Shown piece by piece: positions 1 through 10,970 of a stretch of DNA of 64,000 bases; positions within the stretch are counted from its first letter, which is position 1, and the number at the start of each line of letters is the position of its first letter. Source of the stretch: Auricularia sp. M13 (taxonomy: Eukaryota; Basidiomycota; Agaricomycetes; Auriculariales; Auriculariaceae); assembly GCA_037042915.1 (NCBI GenBank), contig CM073201.1, positions 496,001-560,000 on the forward strand, in the 5' to 3' direction. The position numbers were made by a program, and so were the translations under genes. The notes under the pieces are model-generated. The model saw only the letters and a program-made list of their open reading frames with translations. It had not been told where the DNA came from and did no database searches.

Positions 1-226
1 ATTAGGATAAAAAATGACTATGTAAATTAGTTAAGAAGGAGCCGCGGACTAGGGGCACCGACTCAGTCGCACCATCATCGACTTTCTGTCGCAACAAATG
101 ATCAGTCGGGCCTCCCGCATCCAAGTTAACATCCGACGAGACCTGCAATATGGGTTACGGGTGTAACAGCGGGGTTGTTGGACGGCGCTTGAAGATTTCT
201 TACAGTAAGGCGGCACTTGAGTTGGG

Positions 227-790
227 CTACGTGTACAGGACAGTCCTCAGAAATCGTCGGCCTCCATGCAAAAGGTTGTTAATGCCGTCTTGCATCTCAA
301 GAAAGCTACGAGTCCAGCCGCAGATCTCGAACGCAGAGAGCCGAGCCAGATCCTTTCCAGACTCGTTCGCGCTCAGATCGTCAGCTGCGAGTCGTCTCCG
401 AAGAAGCGAGTAGATGTCCGTTGTATCGCAATTTGCGCCGAAGACCTGGTGTCCCGTGGACGCGATGGAGGTCAAGCGTGGGCACAGTCAGGAGTCATTG
501 GCATGCTGAGGACGATCAAGCGCGCGGCAGAACGCGCAAAACGCGTCCCTGGTGAGCGGTATGTTTCTGAATTTAAAACTGACGAGTGCGAGGAGGTGCG
601 GAAGGACGGGTACGAGCAGCACAAAGTGTCCCGGCGTCGGAAATTCCGCGAGGTGGGCGTCGCCGATGCGCAGGTGTCTCAGTCGAGGCTGAGGTCCACC
701 CGAGTTCCTCGTTCCCGAGGGGTCTGAGCGTCGACAGCTGCGGCAACTCAATCAGGTCTGTCTGAGACGGGGAGGGGCCGGACTGGAGAA
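227..790 (-). pseudogene. F-box-like protein relic (C-terminal part)
   Basis: Reading leftwards, this stretch resembles the C-terminal third of the F-box-like proteins at 6330-7925, 8200-9768 and 55002-56597. It keeps the LRR-like segment (LRHLRIGDAHL, then a LVPVLPHL block), the RALDRPQ segment that precedes the conserved WPCP block, and a closing EICGWT that matches CDSWT in the paralog. A TGA at 488-490 falls where the paralogs have the Trp of WPCP. Around position 700 the frame shifts between a LIELPQLSTLRPLG block upstream and the rest. No F-box or N-terminal coiled coil was found to the right. I infer a decayed member of a locally amplified family; similarity was judged by eye. Confidence 0.55.
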
Positions 791-1080
791 CTATTGCGAA
801 CGATGAGCGTCAGTTGAACTCTAGATCTGTGAGATGCTGCGCGACCGACTTCTGTGGCCGCGTGGAATAATGTCCCGTCAGAGGATGAGAGCTCTAATCC
901 GCAAGAGCTTGGAGATTCGGGTGAGCTGGGAGATATTCATGTCTGTGCGCTTGCACGAATCTTGGACGCCGGAGCGTCGATGCGGAGGCAACACCGCAGG
1001 GAATGTTGTTCCCAGGCTATTCTCCAATGCCAATGTTTCGGACACACGCCTCCGAGCGGAAGCCGCGAGGTCGTCTGTGT

Positions 1081-2249
1081 AATTTCACGCTAATAATACC
1101 ATTCTGTGGCAGCGTATTCACCGCCCAGATGCGGAGGGAAGAGAGGAAGGTCGTGCGGAGGGAGGTTCAAATCGTGTCACTTCAGGCGTTTCGGTGGCAC
1201 AATTAAATAGACACTTCACAAGCTTTGAAATAGCTATAGAGCCAATAGCGTGCCAGCTTCCAGCATCACTTTCTTCGCCAAAGGGCGCAGTTTCCTCAGC
1301 CTGACACCACCTTATTGGTCTGCCCCTGCGAGTTGCTCACCGTCCGTGAGGATTGCTTGCCACAATGTCGCTCTTCTGCACGCCGTCTTCGCAGTGTATT
1401 TTAGGATTCCGAGTCGTCTTTCCGACGAATAGGCATGCACATAATCTTCCACTGGCCAGAAGTGTCTCGCCTCGAATTCCACGACGGCCGCATTTATACT
1501 GATATACAGTATATACATACAGTATATTTCCTTCCCTGGTTGCCGAACTCTTCCCCGCTCAGCCTGCCACTGCTCCCAGTGGGGATGCCGAGGAGGAAGC
1601 GTGTGGCTGACGTGCAGCCCTCCAATTTGGCGAGGATTGCTACCCGTGGAGGTACGTGGCTTTGTCAACTCATGATGGCCTGCAATACAGTTGGCAGTCA
1701 AGTCTGCAGAACGCTGCGGTTCGCGAGCTAAATGGGCCGCGGTGTCTCTGGTGTACCGCCCAGCTTAGTGAAGCATGTACGTATGCGGGCGTCCCAGCTC
1801 GCTGGCCGGCCATCGCTGCCCGTTGAGGTTGCCTGCCGGTGTCTGAGAGTAAGACAGTCTCAGTCTGAGAAACTCAGACTGGCCATGGTGGTGGTCAACG
1901 CGTGTGTTGTTCTGCGGAGGCTGATAAGGTCGGGGTCACGGGGCCTGCCGTGCCTAAGATTGAGCAGTTCGGGAGCTCTCATTTTGCGCGCCGAAGTTGT
2001 GAATCGTGGCTCCCGCACAAGGGTCCACCTGTGAAGTGTAGCGAGCGGGCGTCCGCAGTGGAGACGAGGCGCCCTGGGCGCTGAGAGTGGCCAGTGGGTA
2101 GCGAGGGAGGCTCGGACCGGTTCTGTCTCAGTCAAATGCTGACAAAGTCGAGCGATGATCGAGCTGGGCCCGAGATCCGCTGCGGAGCGTAAATCACGGC
2201 TCGCAACTTCGCCCCTCCCGCAACGAATCAGCAGACAGAGCAGCGCGCA
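1081..2249. other. intergenic, no gene seen
   Basis: There is no open frame with recognisable protein features. AT-rich TATA-like words occur near 1498-1525. The right end is the upstream region of the bZIP gene. Long minus-strand frames reaching into 1860-2957 are GC-driven shadows of the bZIP exon. Confidence 0.5.
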
Positions 2250-3002
2250 ATGGCGCCGTCGTCGCTGCAGGGCCTCAACATCATCGACTTTGGCGACGCC
2301 GCCGCCGCCGCCGCCGGCGACGAGCCCTCGGGCCTGCCGCCGGACCTCGCCGCGCACCTCGACTTCCTCCAGTACATGCACTTCTCCCACGAGGACGACC
2401 GTCTCCCGTTCGCCGGCCTGGGCCACCCCAAGCCCGGCGCCGCCACGCTCGACGACCTCGTCCGTCTTGGCGAGGAGGAGCTCGCCGCCGCTGCCGCCGC
2501 CGGTGCCAGCGCTGAGACCGCGGTGCCCGGCCCGGGCGAGACAGCGAGCGCCGCGGCCACCCCCGGCGATTTTGGGCGGCTCTTCACCGTCGACCCGTTC
2601 CTGGTCGCGCCCAGCCCGAGCCTCTCGACGTTCGCGGCGTCCGAGGCGTCGCCGCCGGCGCCCAAGAAGCCGCGCGCGCGCAAGGGCTCGGACGCGCGCG
2701 CCGCGTCGCCGCCGCCGAGCGACACGCCCGTCACCGCGGCCGAGGACAAGCGGCGGCGCAACACGGCCGCCAGCGCGCGCTTCCGGGCGAAAAAGAAGGA
2801 GCGCGAGGCGGCGCTCGAGACGCGCTCCAAGGAGCTCGAGGTCCGCGTCGGCGAGCTCGAGCGCGAGTGCGAGGCCCTCCGCCGCGAGAACGGCTGGCTC
2901 AAGGGCCTCGTCGTCGGCGTCACCCAGGCCGGCGCTGCCTCGTCCTCCTCCGACCACCTCCCCGTCGTCGGCGTCGGCAAGCGCAAGCGCGAATCCGCAT
3001 AG
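2250..3002 (+). CDS. bZIP transcription factor (Cys3/Met28/Zip1-like)
   Basis: A single-exon, 250-residue nuclear DNA-binding protein. The basic region lies at about residues 165-185 and contains the NTAASARFR signature (N-x7-R), followed at once by a leucine zipper with five leucines in exact heptads (about 187-215). The N-terminal half is acidic with Ala- and Pro-rich runs, as expected of an activation region. NTAASARFRAKKK is the form seen in fungal sulfur regulators of the Cys3/Met28/Zip1 group, so a role in sulfur or stress regulation is likely, but no target is shown here. A basic PKKPRARK stretch upstream could serve as a nuclear signal. The ATG at 2250 is the first in frame. Codon use is extremely GC-rich, which creates long shadow frames on both strands. 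Confidence 0.9.
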   Translation: MAPSSLQGLNIIDFGDAAAAAAGDEPSGLPPDLAAHLDFLQYMHFSHEDDRLPFAGLGHPKPGAATLDDLVRLGEEELAAAAAAGASAETAVPGPGETASAAATPGDFGRLFTVDPFLVAPSPSLSTFAASEASPPAPKKPRARKGSDARAASPPPSDTPVTAAEDKRRRNTAASARFRAKKKEREAALETRSKELEVRVGELERECEALRRENGWLKGLVVGVTQAGAASSSSDHLPVVGVGKRKRESA

Positions 3003-5216
3003 GCCCGCTAGAATTTATTGCTCCCATCTTTCCCGCCGCCTCCCGCATTTTATATCCTCGCACCGACGATGGCGACACCATGGCTTGACTATCTCCTCAT
3101 CCGCCCTCATCTCCACCTACCATGTTCCCATGCCCCGACCATGTAGCCGCTCACACACCGAACCGAAACCAAACGACTGGACTCCCGTACTCCATGCCTG
3201 CCAGCGAGATGTACGATGTACGACTAGGACCTCGCCCGCCGCCAACCCCACTGCCGCTTCCCGTACCTCGTGTGTCTCCCAGGGTCTTTTTCTACTACTA
3301 GAGAGTGCCATGCCAGTGTAATGGAATCCTGTTTCGTCTTCGTCCAAGCGCTCTGTCTCTTCCTCTGACTCGGCTCAGCGCTGCGACTGAGATCTTCCCA
3401 TCGCTCTGCCACTTGCACACCGCACTGCCCTCCCGGGGATCCGATGCAGTCCTACCGGCGCTACCATGTGGCTCTGGCGATGGCGCCATCGCGACTTATT
3501 TGATCGCCCCTTGTTCTCCATACAGCAGACAGCGAGCAGTCAAGCCTGGAGCCCGGATGCTGCTTTGAGAAGTGCCCTACACACCAAGGCTGCTCCTCTG
3601 CGGCATTATGCTGCATTGGCAGCGGTGGTGGCAAAGTCGAGCAAAGGCCTCCGTTGGTGCGCCGACTCCTGTCTGGTCGTGCGGCCAGCCTTAAAGTGCG
3701 CTTACGTTCACGTCGTGGGAACTTACCATTAGGCCGAGCTCGGAGGTCGCAGCATGCAGCTGCTGTTCCTTTACATAAGATGCACTCCTGGAGGCCTGTC
3801 GCCTGTTCACTATATCAACATCACTCAACTGCCTGCCAGTAACACTCTACTGGCTGCCTTCTCACCGCATCCACTCATCTGCTTCTCATGCCCCAGGCTG
3901 CGCTCCATCTCAATCCGGCCAGCCGCAGCCGCTTTCCTTCACTCCCAACTCGAGCAGAGCGTGTCACGTGACTACAACTTCACCGTTCACGTTGCATGAA
4001 GATGATTCCTTCCTACAAAGCATTCAGAGACTTCCCTTGGCGCGTTCCCTGCTCATCGACGTCACCCTGGGCTTTCCGTTCGCTTCTTGCAAATCGGAGA
4101 GTGATGATATTTTGTCGGCGTCCCTCGTTCAGAACGCGGTATCCCTTGTTCTGGCGAAGTAGGGGTGGTCTACCGACGACCGTCATCTCAAGCATTCGAT
4201 ACTCTTCGTTCTCATCGACGTCTACATCCAATGACTGGCTGACCTTGTGGACTTTCCTAAGCTGTTGAATGTGTCTCTCATCATCACCAGTAACTGAAGT
4301 CATGGTCCTCTTCAGCTCCTTCAACGAGATAGGCGACTCGGGTGGGCAGCTACACATGCTCGGAGCATCTCCGGCGTTGAAAAGATGGTGTTCTCAACGA
4401 TGCACATCCTGCTCATTCTCCCCGTTCTTCCGCACCACATGAAACTCTTTTCCCTGGATTTTTACAAAACCCCAGGTCTTCACACTGCTCTCTCGCTCCG
4501 AGTCTCTCCATCGCTACCCACGGCATCGATTCTGCCTCCCGCACTGCCGCAGTCTGCACGCTCTCAATATTACCACTCAAACACAGTCTTCCTGACTCCA
4601 CAGCCCGTGCAGCGCTTCCACCTTTTTGCATCTCCCCGCTGAGTGCAGCAGCGAAGCCCGTCTATCTGCCTCCCAACGCCCGACTTGTGCTTGAAGTCCC
4701 CAATGTTCGGTTTCGGTGTTTGTCCGACTGGCGACCTTGTTGATATTCGGTGCTCCACTTACTCGGTCTCCGAGATACTGACATAGGGGTGACTGCGGAA
4801 CGTGCTGCTGCTTCAATATAGCGATCATATCGGCGACGCTCGCACAGCAACGGACCTCCTCTTGCACTCGCATCGCACTCCTTCATATGAAGGAATCTCC
4901 AGCTCAGGCTCGGGGTAGCGAATTTGCAGCACGTCGAACTGATTAGCTCGGACAAATCTCACATCCTTCGTCGTCCCAACCGGGTTACGATCATTGCAGC
5001 CGTCGAGCGACCAATACACCGTGCCTACGCAAAGAATCTGGCCGCCCTCAGGAGTCTGAGCTACCAAGCTCACATAACAGCGATGATTATAAGTGCATGA
5101 CATGCACAGTCTGTGGTTAGTCCTTCGCCTGGCGCATTCCTTCGGTTTCCTCCCCCGGACTGACAGGCTCAGTCCCGCTTCATTCTCGCCTCGTTTTCTC
5201 ATTTCTGTCATTCAGC
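3003..5216. other. intergenic, no gene recognised
   Basis: This 2.2 kb stretch is CT-rich near the end of the bZIP gene. Two minus-strand open stretches (4013-4357 and 4825-5211) have non-repetitive composition but match no family I know. They lack convincing starts or splice sites and are not called as genes. Confidence 0.4.
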
Positions 5217-6128
5217 ATGGGCCATACCCACCACTTTTGCGGATGCATCCCCGTGCGCGCAGGCGCTCTGCTTTTTTCTTTTATGACGATGATGATCAGT
5301 ACATTCTTGGTATCAAACGAAGGAATACGAGCAGCTCATCCTGTTGCAGCCGGCGCGGTAGGTGGAGTGACTTGGTTCGAATTCATCAGTGCGTCTCTCG
5401 ATCCTGAGTTCCTGCATGAGAGTGCCTGATCCAGTGCATCATCGCCAGAGCGGAAGCCGACAGGATCCACCCACGTTGCCCTGATCGTCACGGGCGCAGT
5501 ATTCTCTGCGATCGCCCTCTTCTCACTCATCGGGTCCGTTCAACGCAACTTCAAAACCTACCCTGCAGTGCTGATGCGCGGCTGTACAGGTTCCTCGGAT
5601 CCGTAGCAGGGAGCGTAGTCCTCGTGACGATATACTCCGCGGCGCTCTTCCTGCTCCTCGCCGTTTCCCTGGCCAGCGGCACATTCCTCGTCGTCTCTCT
5701 CTTCATGAACGGTGGCGAGAACTTCGTGGATGCATGTGTGGAGAAGGAGGACGTCATTGATCAGGTTATCAGAGACTCTGCAAACGCGCTGTCGCTAAAT
5801 GACGCCGACCTGCCATCGCATCTGAGGGACTTCTGCTTCAAGCAGCTCACCGTCGTCAAGGTCATCCTCATCACTATCCTGGCCCTGGCTGTCTTGATAC
5901 AGGCTTGTAAGCTCTCCGATTCTCAATAGGTTTGGGCAGAGGTTCATGTGATATTGCTCAGACTCTGCTTATGTCGTGCGCTCCTATGCTTCCCAGCTTG
6001 CGGAAGACTACGAGGACCACATGGGAAAGCCATACGCCAACAGATCTCCGGCTTCTTCCCAAGCTGGCATCGTCATCAACACCTCGTATGGCGCTCAAAA
6101 CGGCAACGGCTCTTCGAAGGCCGTCTGA
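5217..6128 (+). CDS. tetraspan-like fungal membrane protein
   Basis: Four exons (5217-5388, 5464-5533, 5590-5906, 5962-6128) give 241 residues with every junction in phase and all introns GT-AG of 55-75 nt. Four hydrophobic segments are visible: about 13-33, 62-84, 88-113 and 163-188. The N-terminus begins MGHTHHFCGCIPVR. A roughly 50-residue soluble loop between segments 3 and 4 carries two Cys, and the cytosolic tail is hydrophilic (LAEDYEDHMGKPY). This layout is common among uncharacterised Agaricomycete membrane proteins; the function is unknown. The joined segment LFSLIGFLGSVAGS across intron 2 supports the splice choice. The gene converges with the F-box gene at 6330-7925, leaving 201 bp between them. 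Confidence 0.8.
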
Positions 6129-6329
6129 GAGAAGCGAGGAGAAAGAATACCGAAGGATGTCCGGGTCCTACAGCTACCAGCTTGGCTACAGATCTAGTTG
6201 TATCGGTTGTGATGTAGTTGTATCGACTCTCAATACGTATATTGTAGTGTAATTCTGATCTGAACATCTGCTAGTGCAGCCGTATACAGCCCTACTGAGA
6301 AGGTTTATACAGTAAGATACATGTTGAAA

Positions 6330-7925
6330 TTACCCAAAAATATCTTGAGCCAGGATAAGTTGATTGATCTCCATCTGAAGACCTGTCCGGCCTTTCTTTT
6401 CCCACCCGTCGAGAACACACCGCCTGAGCGGGTCCGGTGCATCCAGCGCGCCGGTGGCTGCATCCAACCGTGATTTTACGGTGGTCAGAATGTCTGCGGG
6501 ATCGCAATCGTCTGCGAAGAAGCAGCCTTCGTCCAGACAGAGAGTTTCCAGATGCGGGCAGGGCCATGTGCGAGCTTTTTTGCCGGTGGTAGCCAGCGCC
6601 TTGAAGAGAGAGCGCAGCATGTCCTTCGTGAACGACGTGCGCTGGATGAGTAGCTCCGTGAGCTCGTGAAGATTTGGGACGATGGAGACCAGCTGAGGCA
6701 GGGACGTGATGTTGAGCGAGCTGATTCGAAGAGTTCGCACATGCACACTTTTAGCGACGGTGTCGAGGAACGCCATGCGGTACTTGCTGGAGGCGTACCC
6801 GCCAAGGAGCGATAAATGCGATATACTCGTGAATTGGATGCGGCGCGAGAGTTTGTCTACCCGGCAATCATCTGCGACCTCGAGCACCAGCCCAGACAAG
6901 GGGGGCGCGACGACTGCAACGTCGGCCGAGTTAGGAATTTTGATGACTGGTGTGATGAGCTGGATGCTCTGCACCTTGCGTGCGGAAGAAATGAGTTGCT
7001 GGATGTCGTCGCGCTCGGCGGAGCAGTGGAGGTTGACCAAAGTAACATCGGTCAGAGACGGCAGCGTATCCGCAACGAGTCCGAAAATATTCTTCGACCA
7101 TAGAGAGCGAAGACGCGTCGCTTTTGGGAGTAAGCTAAGGTTTTGGGCGCCAACCGCGTCGCCGACCGCGTCGAACTCGAGATGCGCGACGGTTAAAATT
7201 GGGATGTCGGCTGTAAGCAGAGGCAGAAACGCATCCTTGGCAATGAGATCCGACAGGTAAATAAGCAGAGTCGAGCACCGGGGTAATAATTCGGTAAGCC
7301 GGCGGATAATCACAGAGTCAGTGTCGTGCGCGTCACCTTGCCGCCGTAGGCAGAGTGTGATCGCAGACGTGCCAGATTTAGACTTCATGAGTGCAATGAA
7401 TGCCGCCTTCCCATACCCATACGAGTGCGGCCTTCTGTCCAGACATACTTCGACCTGGGTCCAAGGGCCCGCGGCTTTCGAGATTGCCTGGCGCCAGCAA
7501 CGGCAGACTGCCGCAAGTCGAAAGGGCTGTAGTTGGCGAGTAGAGATCTCCTCGGGCGTTGTCTGTCTCCCGACGTCAGACAGGTCGCCTATGGTAAACA
7601 CGAAAATGCGCTCGAGCGTTTCGGCGGCGAGCTTGCGAATCGGGTGGAAGTAGGCCTTGCGCAGGCTGACGACCGCGACCTGGGCTTCGTGTTTGCGCTG
7701 CACCTCGGCGGCGTACGCAGCGGCATCGTCTCTTATGTGCTTGTATTCCTTGTACTGCTGTTCGATGACCCGAAAGCGCGTGTCTGCTTCGTCAAGCGCG
7801 CGCTTGGCCCGCTGGGATTTTGTCCGCAACAGGTCGAGCTCGAGCTCGTCCTCTTCGACGTGTGCACGTAGGTGCGGCTCCTCGTAGCTTCCAGCAAACC
7901 TGTTCGGGTCTAGACGATCAGCCAT
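6330..7925 (-). CDS. F-box-like protein, paralog A
   Basis: An intronless gene of 531 residues. The N-terminus MADRLDPNRFAGSYEEP is followed by a charged coiled-coil-like region (about 25-100), then an F-box-like motif (HPIRKLAAETLERIFVF with AAVCRCWRQA, about 105-165), then LRR-like leucine-rich segments to the end. The family is expected to bind Skp1 and recruit substrates to an SCF ubiquitin ligase. The start at 7925 was chosen because RLDPNRFA aligns with the N-termini of the two paralogs. An in-frame ATG at 8048 would add 41 residues with no counterpart. It lies tail to tail with the membrane protein and in tandem (same strand, 274 bp apart) with paralog B. Confidence 0.8.
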   Translation of the reverse strand: MADRLDPNRFAGSYEEPHLRAHVEEDELELDLLRTKSQRAKRALDEADTRFRVIEQQYKEYKHIRDDAAAYAAEVQRKHEAQVAVVSLRKAYFHPIRKLAAETLERIFVFTIGDLSDVGRQTTPEEISTRQLQPFRLAAVCRCWRQAISKAAGPWTQVEVCLDRRPHSYGYGKAAFIALMKSKSGTSAITLCLRRQGDAHDTDSVIIRRLTELLPRCSTLLIYLSDLIAKDAFLPLLTADIPILTVAHLEFDAVGDAVGAQNLSLLPKATRLRSLWSKNIFGLVADTLPSLTDVTLVNLHCSAERDDIQQLISSARKVQSIQLITPVIKIPNSADVAVVAPPLSGLVLEVADDCRVDKLSRRIQFTSISHLSLLGGYASSKYRMAFLDTVAKSVHVRTLRISSLNITSLPQLVSIVPNLHELTELLIQRTSFTKDMLRSLFKALATTGKKARTWPCPHLETLCLDEGCFFADDCDPADILTTVKSRLDAATGALDAPDPLRRCVLDGWEKKGRTGLQMEINQLILAQDIFG

Positions 7926-8199
7926 GACAAGGTGGAGAAGACTCGGGCGGAGTTTGAAGATGCATTGTCCCGTGTCATTGCGGGTTTTATTTTTACTATC
8001 AGTTGCTCCCGCGCCTATAATGAGACCAATAACAATATTACTTCGCATATCTAGAATTTATAGCACATAAATTTAAGTAAGGAATTATCGCAGGTACTAA
8101 AGCAGTTTTGAATCTCGCGCGACCAGAAGCCATTTCATGACGGACAGAGCGCAATGCACATCAAATATTTGCGAGCAAATTATGAATAAGTAGCCATAC

Positions 8200-9768
8200 C
8201 TAATCGAGTTGGCAGCTTCGTATGATGACCGCGCCTGTCGTCCAGGAATCACAGATGACTCCGAGAGCCGAAACATCCGAGCCCTCCTCACGCGATGCTA
8301 ACGACCGTGATTCGAGTAGTGATACCATTTCCTGCGGATCGCATTCGTCCTTGAAGGCGCATTTCTGGTCAAATGCGATCCCCGAAAGTTTTGGGCACGG
8401 CCACTTGTCACTTCCCTCTGCCGGCTGCAGAGCACGAGACAGGGCGGAAATGGTGTTTTTGACCACGAGAGAATCCGAGAGAATCAAAGTCTCGAGCCGC
8501 AGTAGCGTTGGGAGGAGACCAATCAACGTCACAAAGGTCGGTTCGTCGACATTGGATATCGACAGAGTAGAGAGTTCTGGGGACGTGACGATCACAGCAC
8601 CAAGAAATGCGACGCGCTGAGGACCGGAAGGGGCCTCACCCACTAGTTGGAGTGTTTTGAGGCGGGGCAACTCGACGCGACGGGCCAAAGCTTCCAGCGG
8701 ACAGGAAGCGTCGACACCCAGTATGAGAGTTTCCAGGTGCGTGGCCACGATGCGAGGCTGGATTCCCCGATTCCGAATGACGGGGATGAGGAGACGTAGG
8801 ACACGCAGAGACGGAGATGATCTCAAGAGTGCCGTGAGCGTGTCGTTTCCGTCCTTGCACGACAGCGCGGTTAGATGTGCTTCTTGGAGCGCTGGAAAAC
8901 GGAAGGCGGCGCTGGGAAAAGGTACTGTGCCCTCTAGAAACGTCATGGCCAGCGCCTCTGGGAACAGCTGGACGTTGGTGGGGGATGCAGGTCCTGTCGC
9001 GGGAAGTTCGATGCGCGCGCGAAGTAGCTTGGGGTACTTGGTCGTCAAAATCGGGAGGAACATGTCGAAGTCGTATACAAAATGCGCGAGGTATAGTTGG
9101 ATGGCAGAGGCTTTGGCAGTAGCGCGAAGGACAGGGGCGATGAGCGGCTGGTGGAATGTCTTGGGCTCCCTTTTTCGAGAAATGCTGATGATGATGGGCA
9201 CGGCACGCGACCGCATTAGGAACGTGCCAATGAACTGCGTCCATCTGCGCTCCGTTCCTCTCTTGATACTGTCGAATGAAAGACATAGGTGGCTCCAGGC
9301 GCGAGGATGATCAAGGCTAGCTTGACGCCAGCGACGACAAACAGACGCCAGCGTGAACGGCAGAAGTTGCATGCTTCTCACAAGTACAGATGACGGCGGG
9401 ATATCGCGTTCCAGTGCAGTCTCGCCCAGCGCAAGCACGAAGATGTGGCCAAGGACCTCGAGAGGAAGCTTGCGAACTGGGTGGAAAAACGCTCGGTGGG
9501 AGGTGACGCTGGCTTGCTGAGCGTCGCGCTTACGCTCAGCATCCGCCAGATACTTCGAAGCGTCGTCTACCAGCGCCTTGTGAAGCAGGTACTGCTCCTC
9601 GACAGCATGGAAGCGCGCTTGAGCATCGTCCAGCGCAAGCTTGGCGCGTTCGCGGTTCGCATGCAGAACGTCGAGCTCCAGCTCCTCGTCGTTGATTCTA
9701 GAGCGAACTGCGTCGGCCTCGAGCCCAGTAGCGAAGCGGTTCGGATCGCGCGTGGCCGAACTGGTCAT
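8200..9768 (-). CDS. F-box-like protein, paralog B
   Basis: An intronless gene of 522 residues with the same architecture as paralog A: N-terminal RDPNRFATGLEAD, a coiled-coil-like region with LELDVLHANRERAKLALD, an F-box-like motif HPVRKLPLEVLGHIFVLAL with ASVCRRWRQAS, then LRR-like repeats and a conserved KWPCPKLSGI/CDPQEM block near the C-terminus. After CDSWT the ending differs from both other intact paralogs, so the last residues may have been altered. It is tandem with paralog A, which points to local duplication. A role as an SCF substrate receptor is inferred from the motif only. Confidence 0.8.
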   Translation of the reverse strand: MTSSATRDPNRFATGLEADAVRSRINDEELELDVLHANRERAKLALDDAQARFHAVEEQYLLHKALVDDASKYLADAERKRDAQQASVTSHRAFFHPVRKLPLEVLGHIFVLALGETALERDIPPSSVLVRSMQLLPFTLASVCRRWRQASLDHPRAWSHLCLSFDSIKRGTERRWTQFIGTFLMRSRAVPIIISISRKREPKTFHQPLIAPVLRATAKASAIQLYLAHFVYDFDMFLPILTTKYPKLLRARIELPATGPASPTNVQLFPEALAMTFLEGTVPFPSAAFRFPALQEAHLTALSCKDGNDTLTALLRSSPSLRVLRLLIPVIRNRGIQPRIVATHLETLILGVDASCPLEALARRVELPRLKTLQLVGEAPSGPQRVAFLGAVIVTSPELSTLSISNVDEPTFVTLIGLLPTLLRLETLILSDSLVVKNTISALSRALQPAEGSDKWPCPKLSGIAFDQKCAFKDECDPQEMVSLLESRSLASREEGSDVSALGVICDSWTTGAVIIRSCQLD

Positions 9769-10242
9769 AATGATGGCTGTGGTTGGAAAAAGGCCGGAGC
9801 TGAGTTAGAAAGCGTGGTCCTGCTTCCTGTCCTCAGAGCTTCCTGGGCACTTTTACTGGACCTGCACACTGCTATTCGCGCACTTGCCACCGATACAAAC
9901 CGCTGATCCCCAAGCAGCGCTCCTCGCAAGCTTTATCTGCCTAGGTTCAGCACGTAGTCAGCACGCGCTTGCATCCTCGCCATTGAACTCGACATCGGTT
10001 GATTATCCGATTCGCATGATCCCATACGTGGCACTGGTGTCAAAATATTCGGCTCGATGAGGCGACCTTCTGCTGGTCACATTGTGGCGAGGCGGAGTGA
10101 TAGGAGTAATCGTCGCGGAGAATGTCAACGACTCGCCGCGCTCCTCATACTTTCTCTACCATCAGGGATTACTGACATTATGAGTGTAGCAGGATGTACT
10201 CTTTTCGCGACATAGTTCGGTACATTTTGGCCCACAGTAATC
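9769..10242. other. divergent/3' spacer, nothing seen
   Basis: This separates the start of F-box paralog B from the 3' end of the CoA-binding gene. No open frame or RNA gene was recognised. Confidence 0.4.
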
Positions 10243-10829
10243 CTACAGGTTCGCCTTACTGCCTGCCACTTCGGCCAGCAGTCTGTCGCCAAGGACGAGC
10301 ACGCAGGGACCGCCCAGCACCACCCGGTCCTTCAATCCAGCTTCATCGATGTAGGCGCGGACCTCGTCATTCTCCGCGCCAGGTTGCAGCCACAAGACAG
10401 GGATGTCGAGGTTCTTTGCCTCCTTCAAGATATTCAGCGTAACCTGAAATATCGGATTAACCCCTCACAATCGCAACGACGTCTATATAGACATATATGA
10501 TACAACTCACTGGCGGCGGTGTGATCACGCTGACGCTCGTGGACTTGGGGTCTGGCAACTTCGCCAGCGTCGCCAAAGTCTTCACACCTTCGAGTTCGGC
10601 CTCCTTCGGGTGAACAGGTACGACGTCCTTTTTCCTATCCAAATACCACCGCAGTATCTGACGAACATATTCGCGCGTTAGGGCTCATACACGCTCACAA
10701 GTCTGGACCTACCTTCGTGCCATACTTCTCCTTGTTCGTGCTGGCTCCGACGACCGCAAACTTGGTATTGGAAAAGAACGCCCTCTGGATGGGGGCTTGC
10801 TCGCCCGTGTAATCGTGCGGCAGTGACAT
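10243..10829 (-). CDS. CoA-binding (Rossmann) domain protein
   Basis: Three exons on the minus strand (10829-10713, 10657-10511, 10443-10243) give 154 residues, all junctions in phase. The fold is the small CoA/NAD-binding Rossmann domain (YccU/CoA_binding family). FAVVGASTNKEKYGTK is the first strand and glycine-rich loop, VVPVHPKEAELEGVKTLATLAKLP and SVSVITPP follow, and IPVLWLQPGAEND and VLGGPCVLVL close the fold. The biochemical role of the stand-alone family is unknown. The start at 10829 gives a compact cytosolic protein. An in-frame ATG at 10970 would add 47 mostly basic, Ser/Asp-poor residues that resemble a mitochondrial presequence, so both starts are possible. Confidence 0.85.
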
Positions 10830-10970
10830 CAGCCTCAGAGTCCTCGCAAACCGCAGAATCTTGATCAACTTGGGCTTGATAAAGGCCGGAGGTAGTGGCG
10901 GTGCTCGGACCGGCAGTCTCCCGATGTCGTCGCTGGCATGTTTTCGACGCGGGATGGTGCAATAACCCAT

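Noticed and set aside
1860-3321. Long frames on both strands over the bZIP gene
   Set aside because: Same region codes the bZIP protein in another frame; compositions are Arg/Pro or Gly/Arg runs typical of GC-rich shadows.
4013-4357. 115-codon minus-strand frame with acidic sequence
   Set aside because: Looks protein-like (SLDVDVDENEEYRMLEM) but has no family match, start context or neighbouring exons that I can defend.
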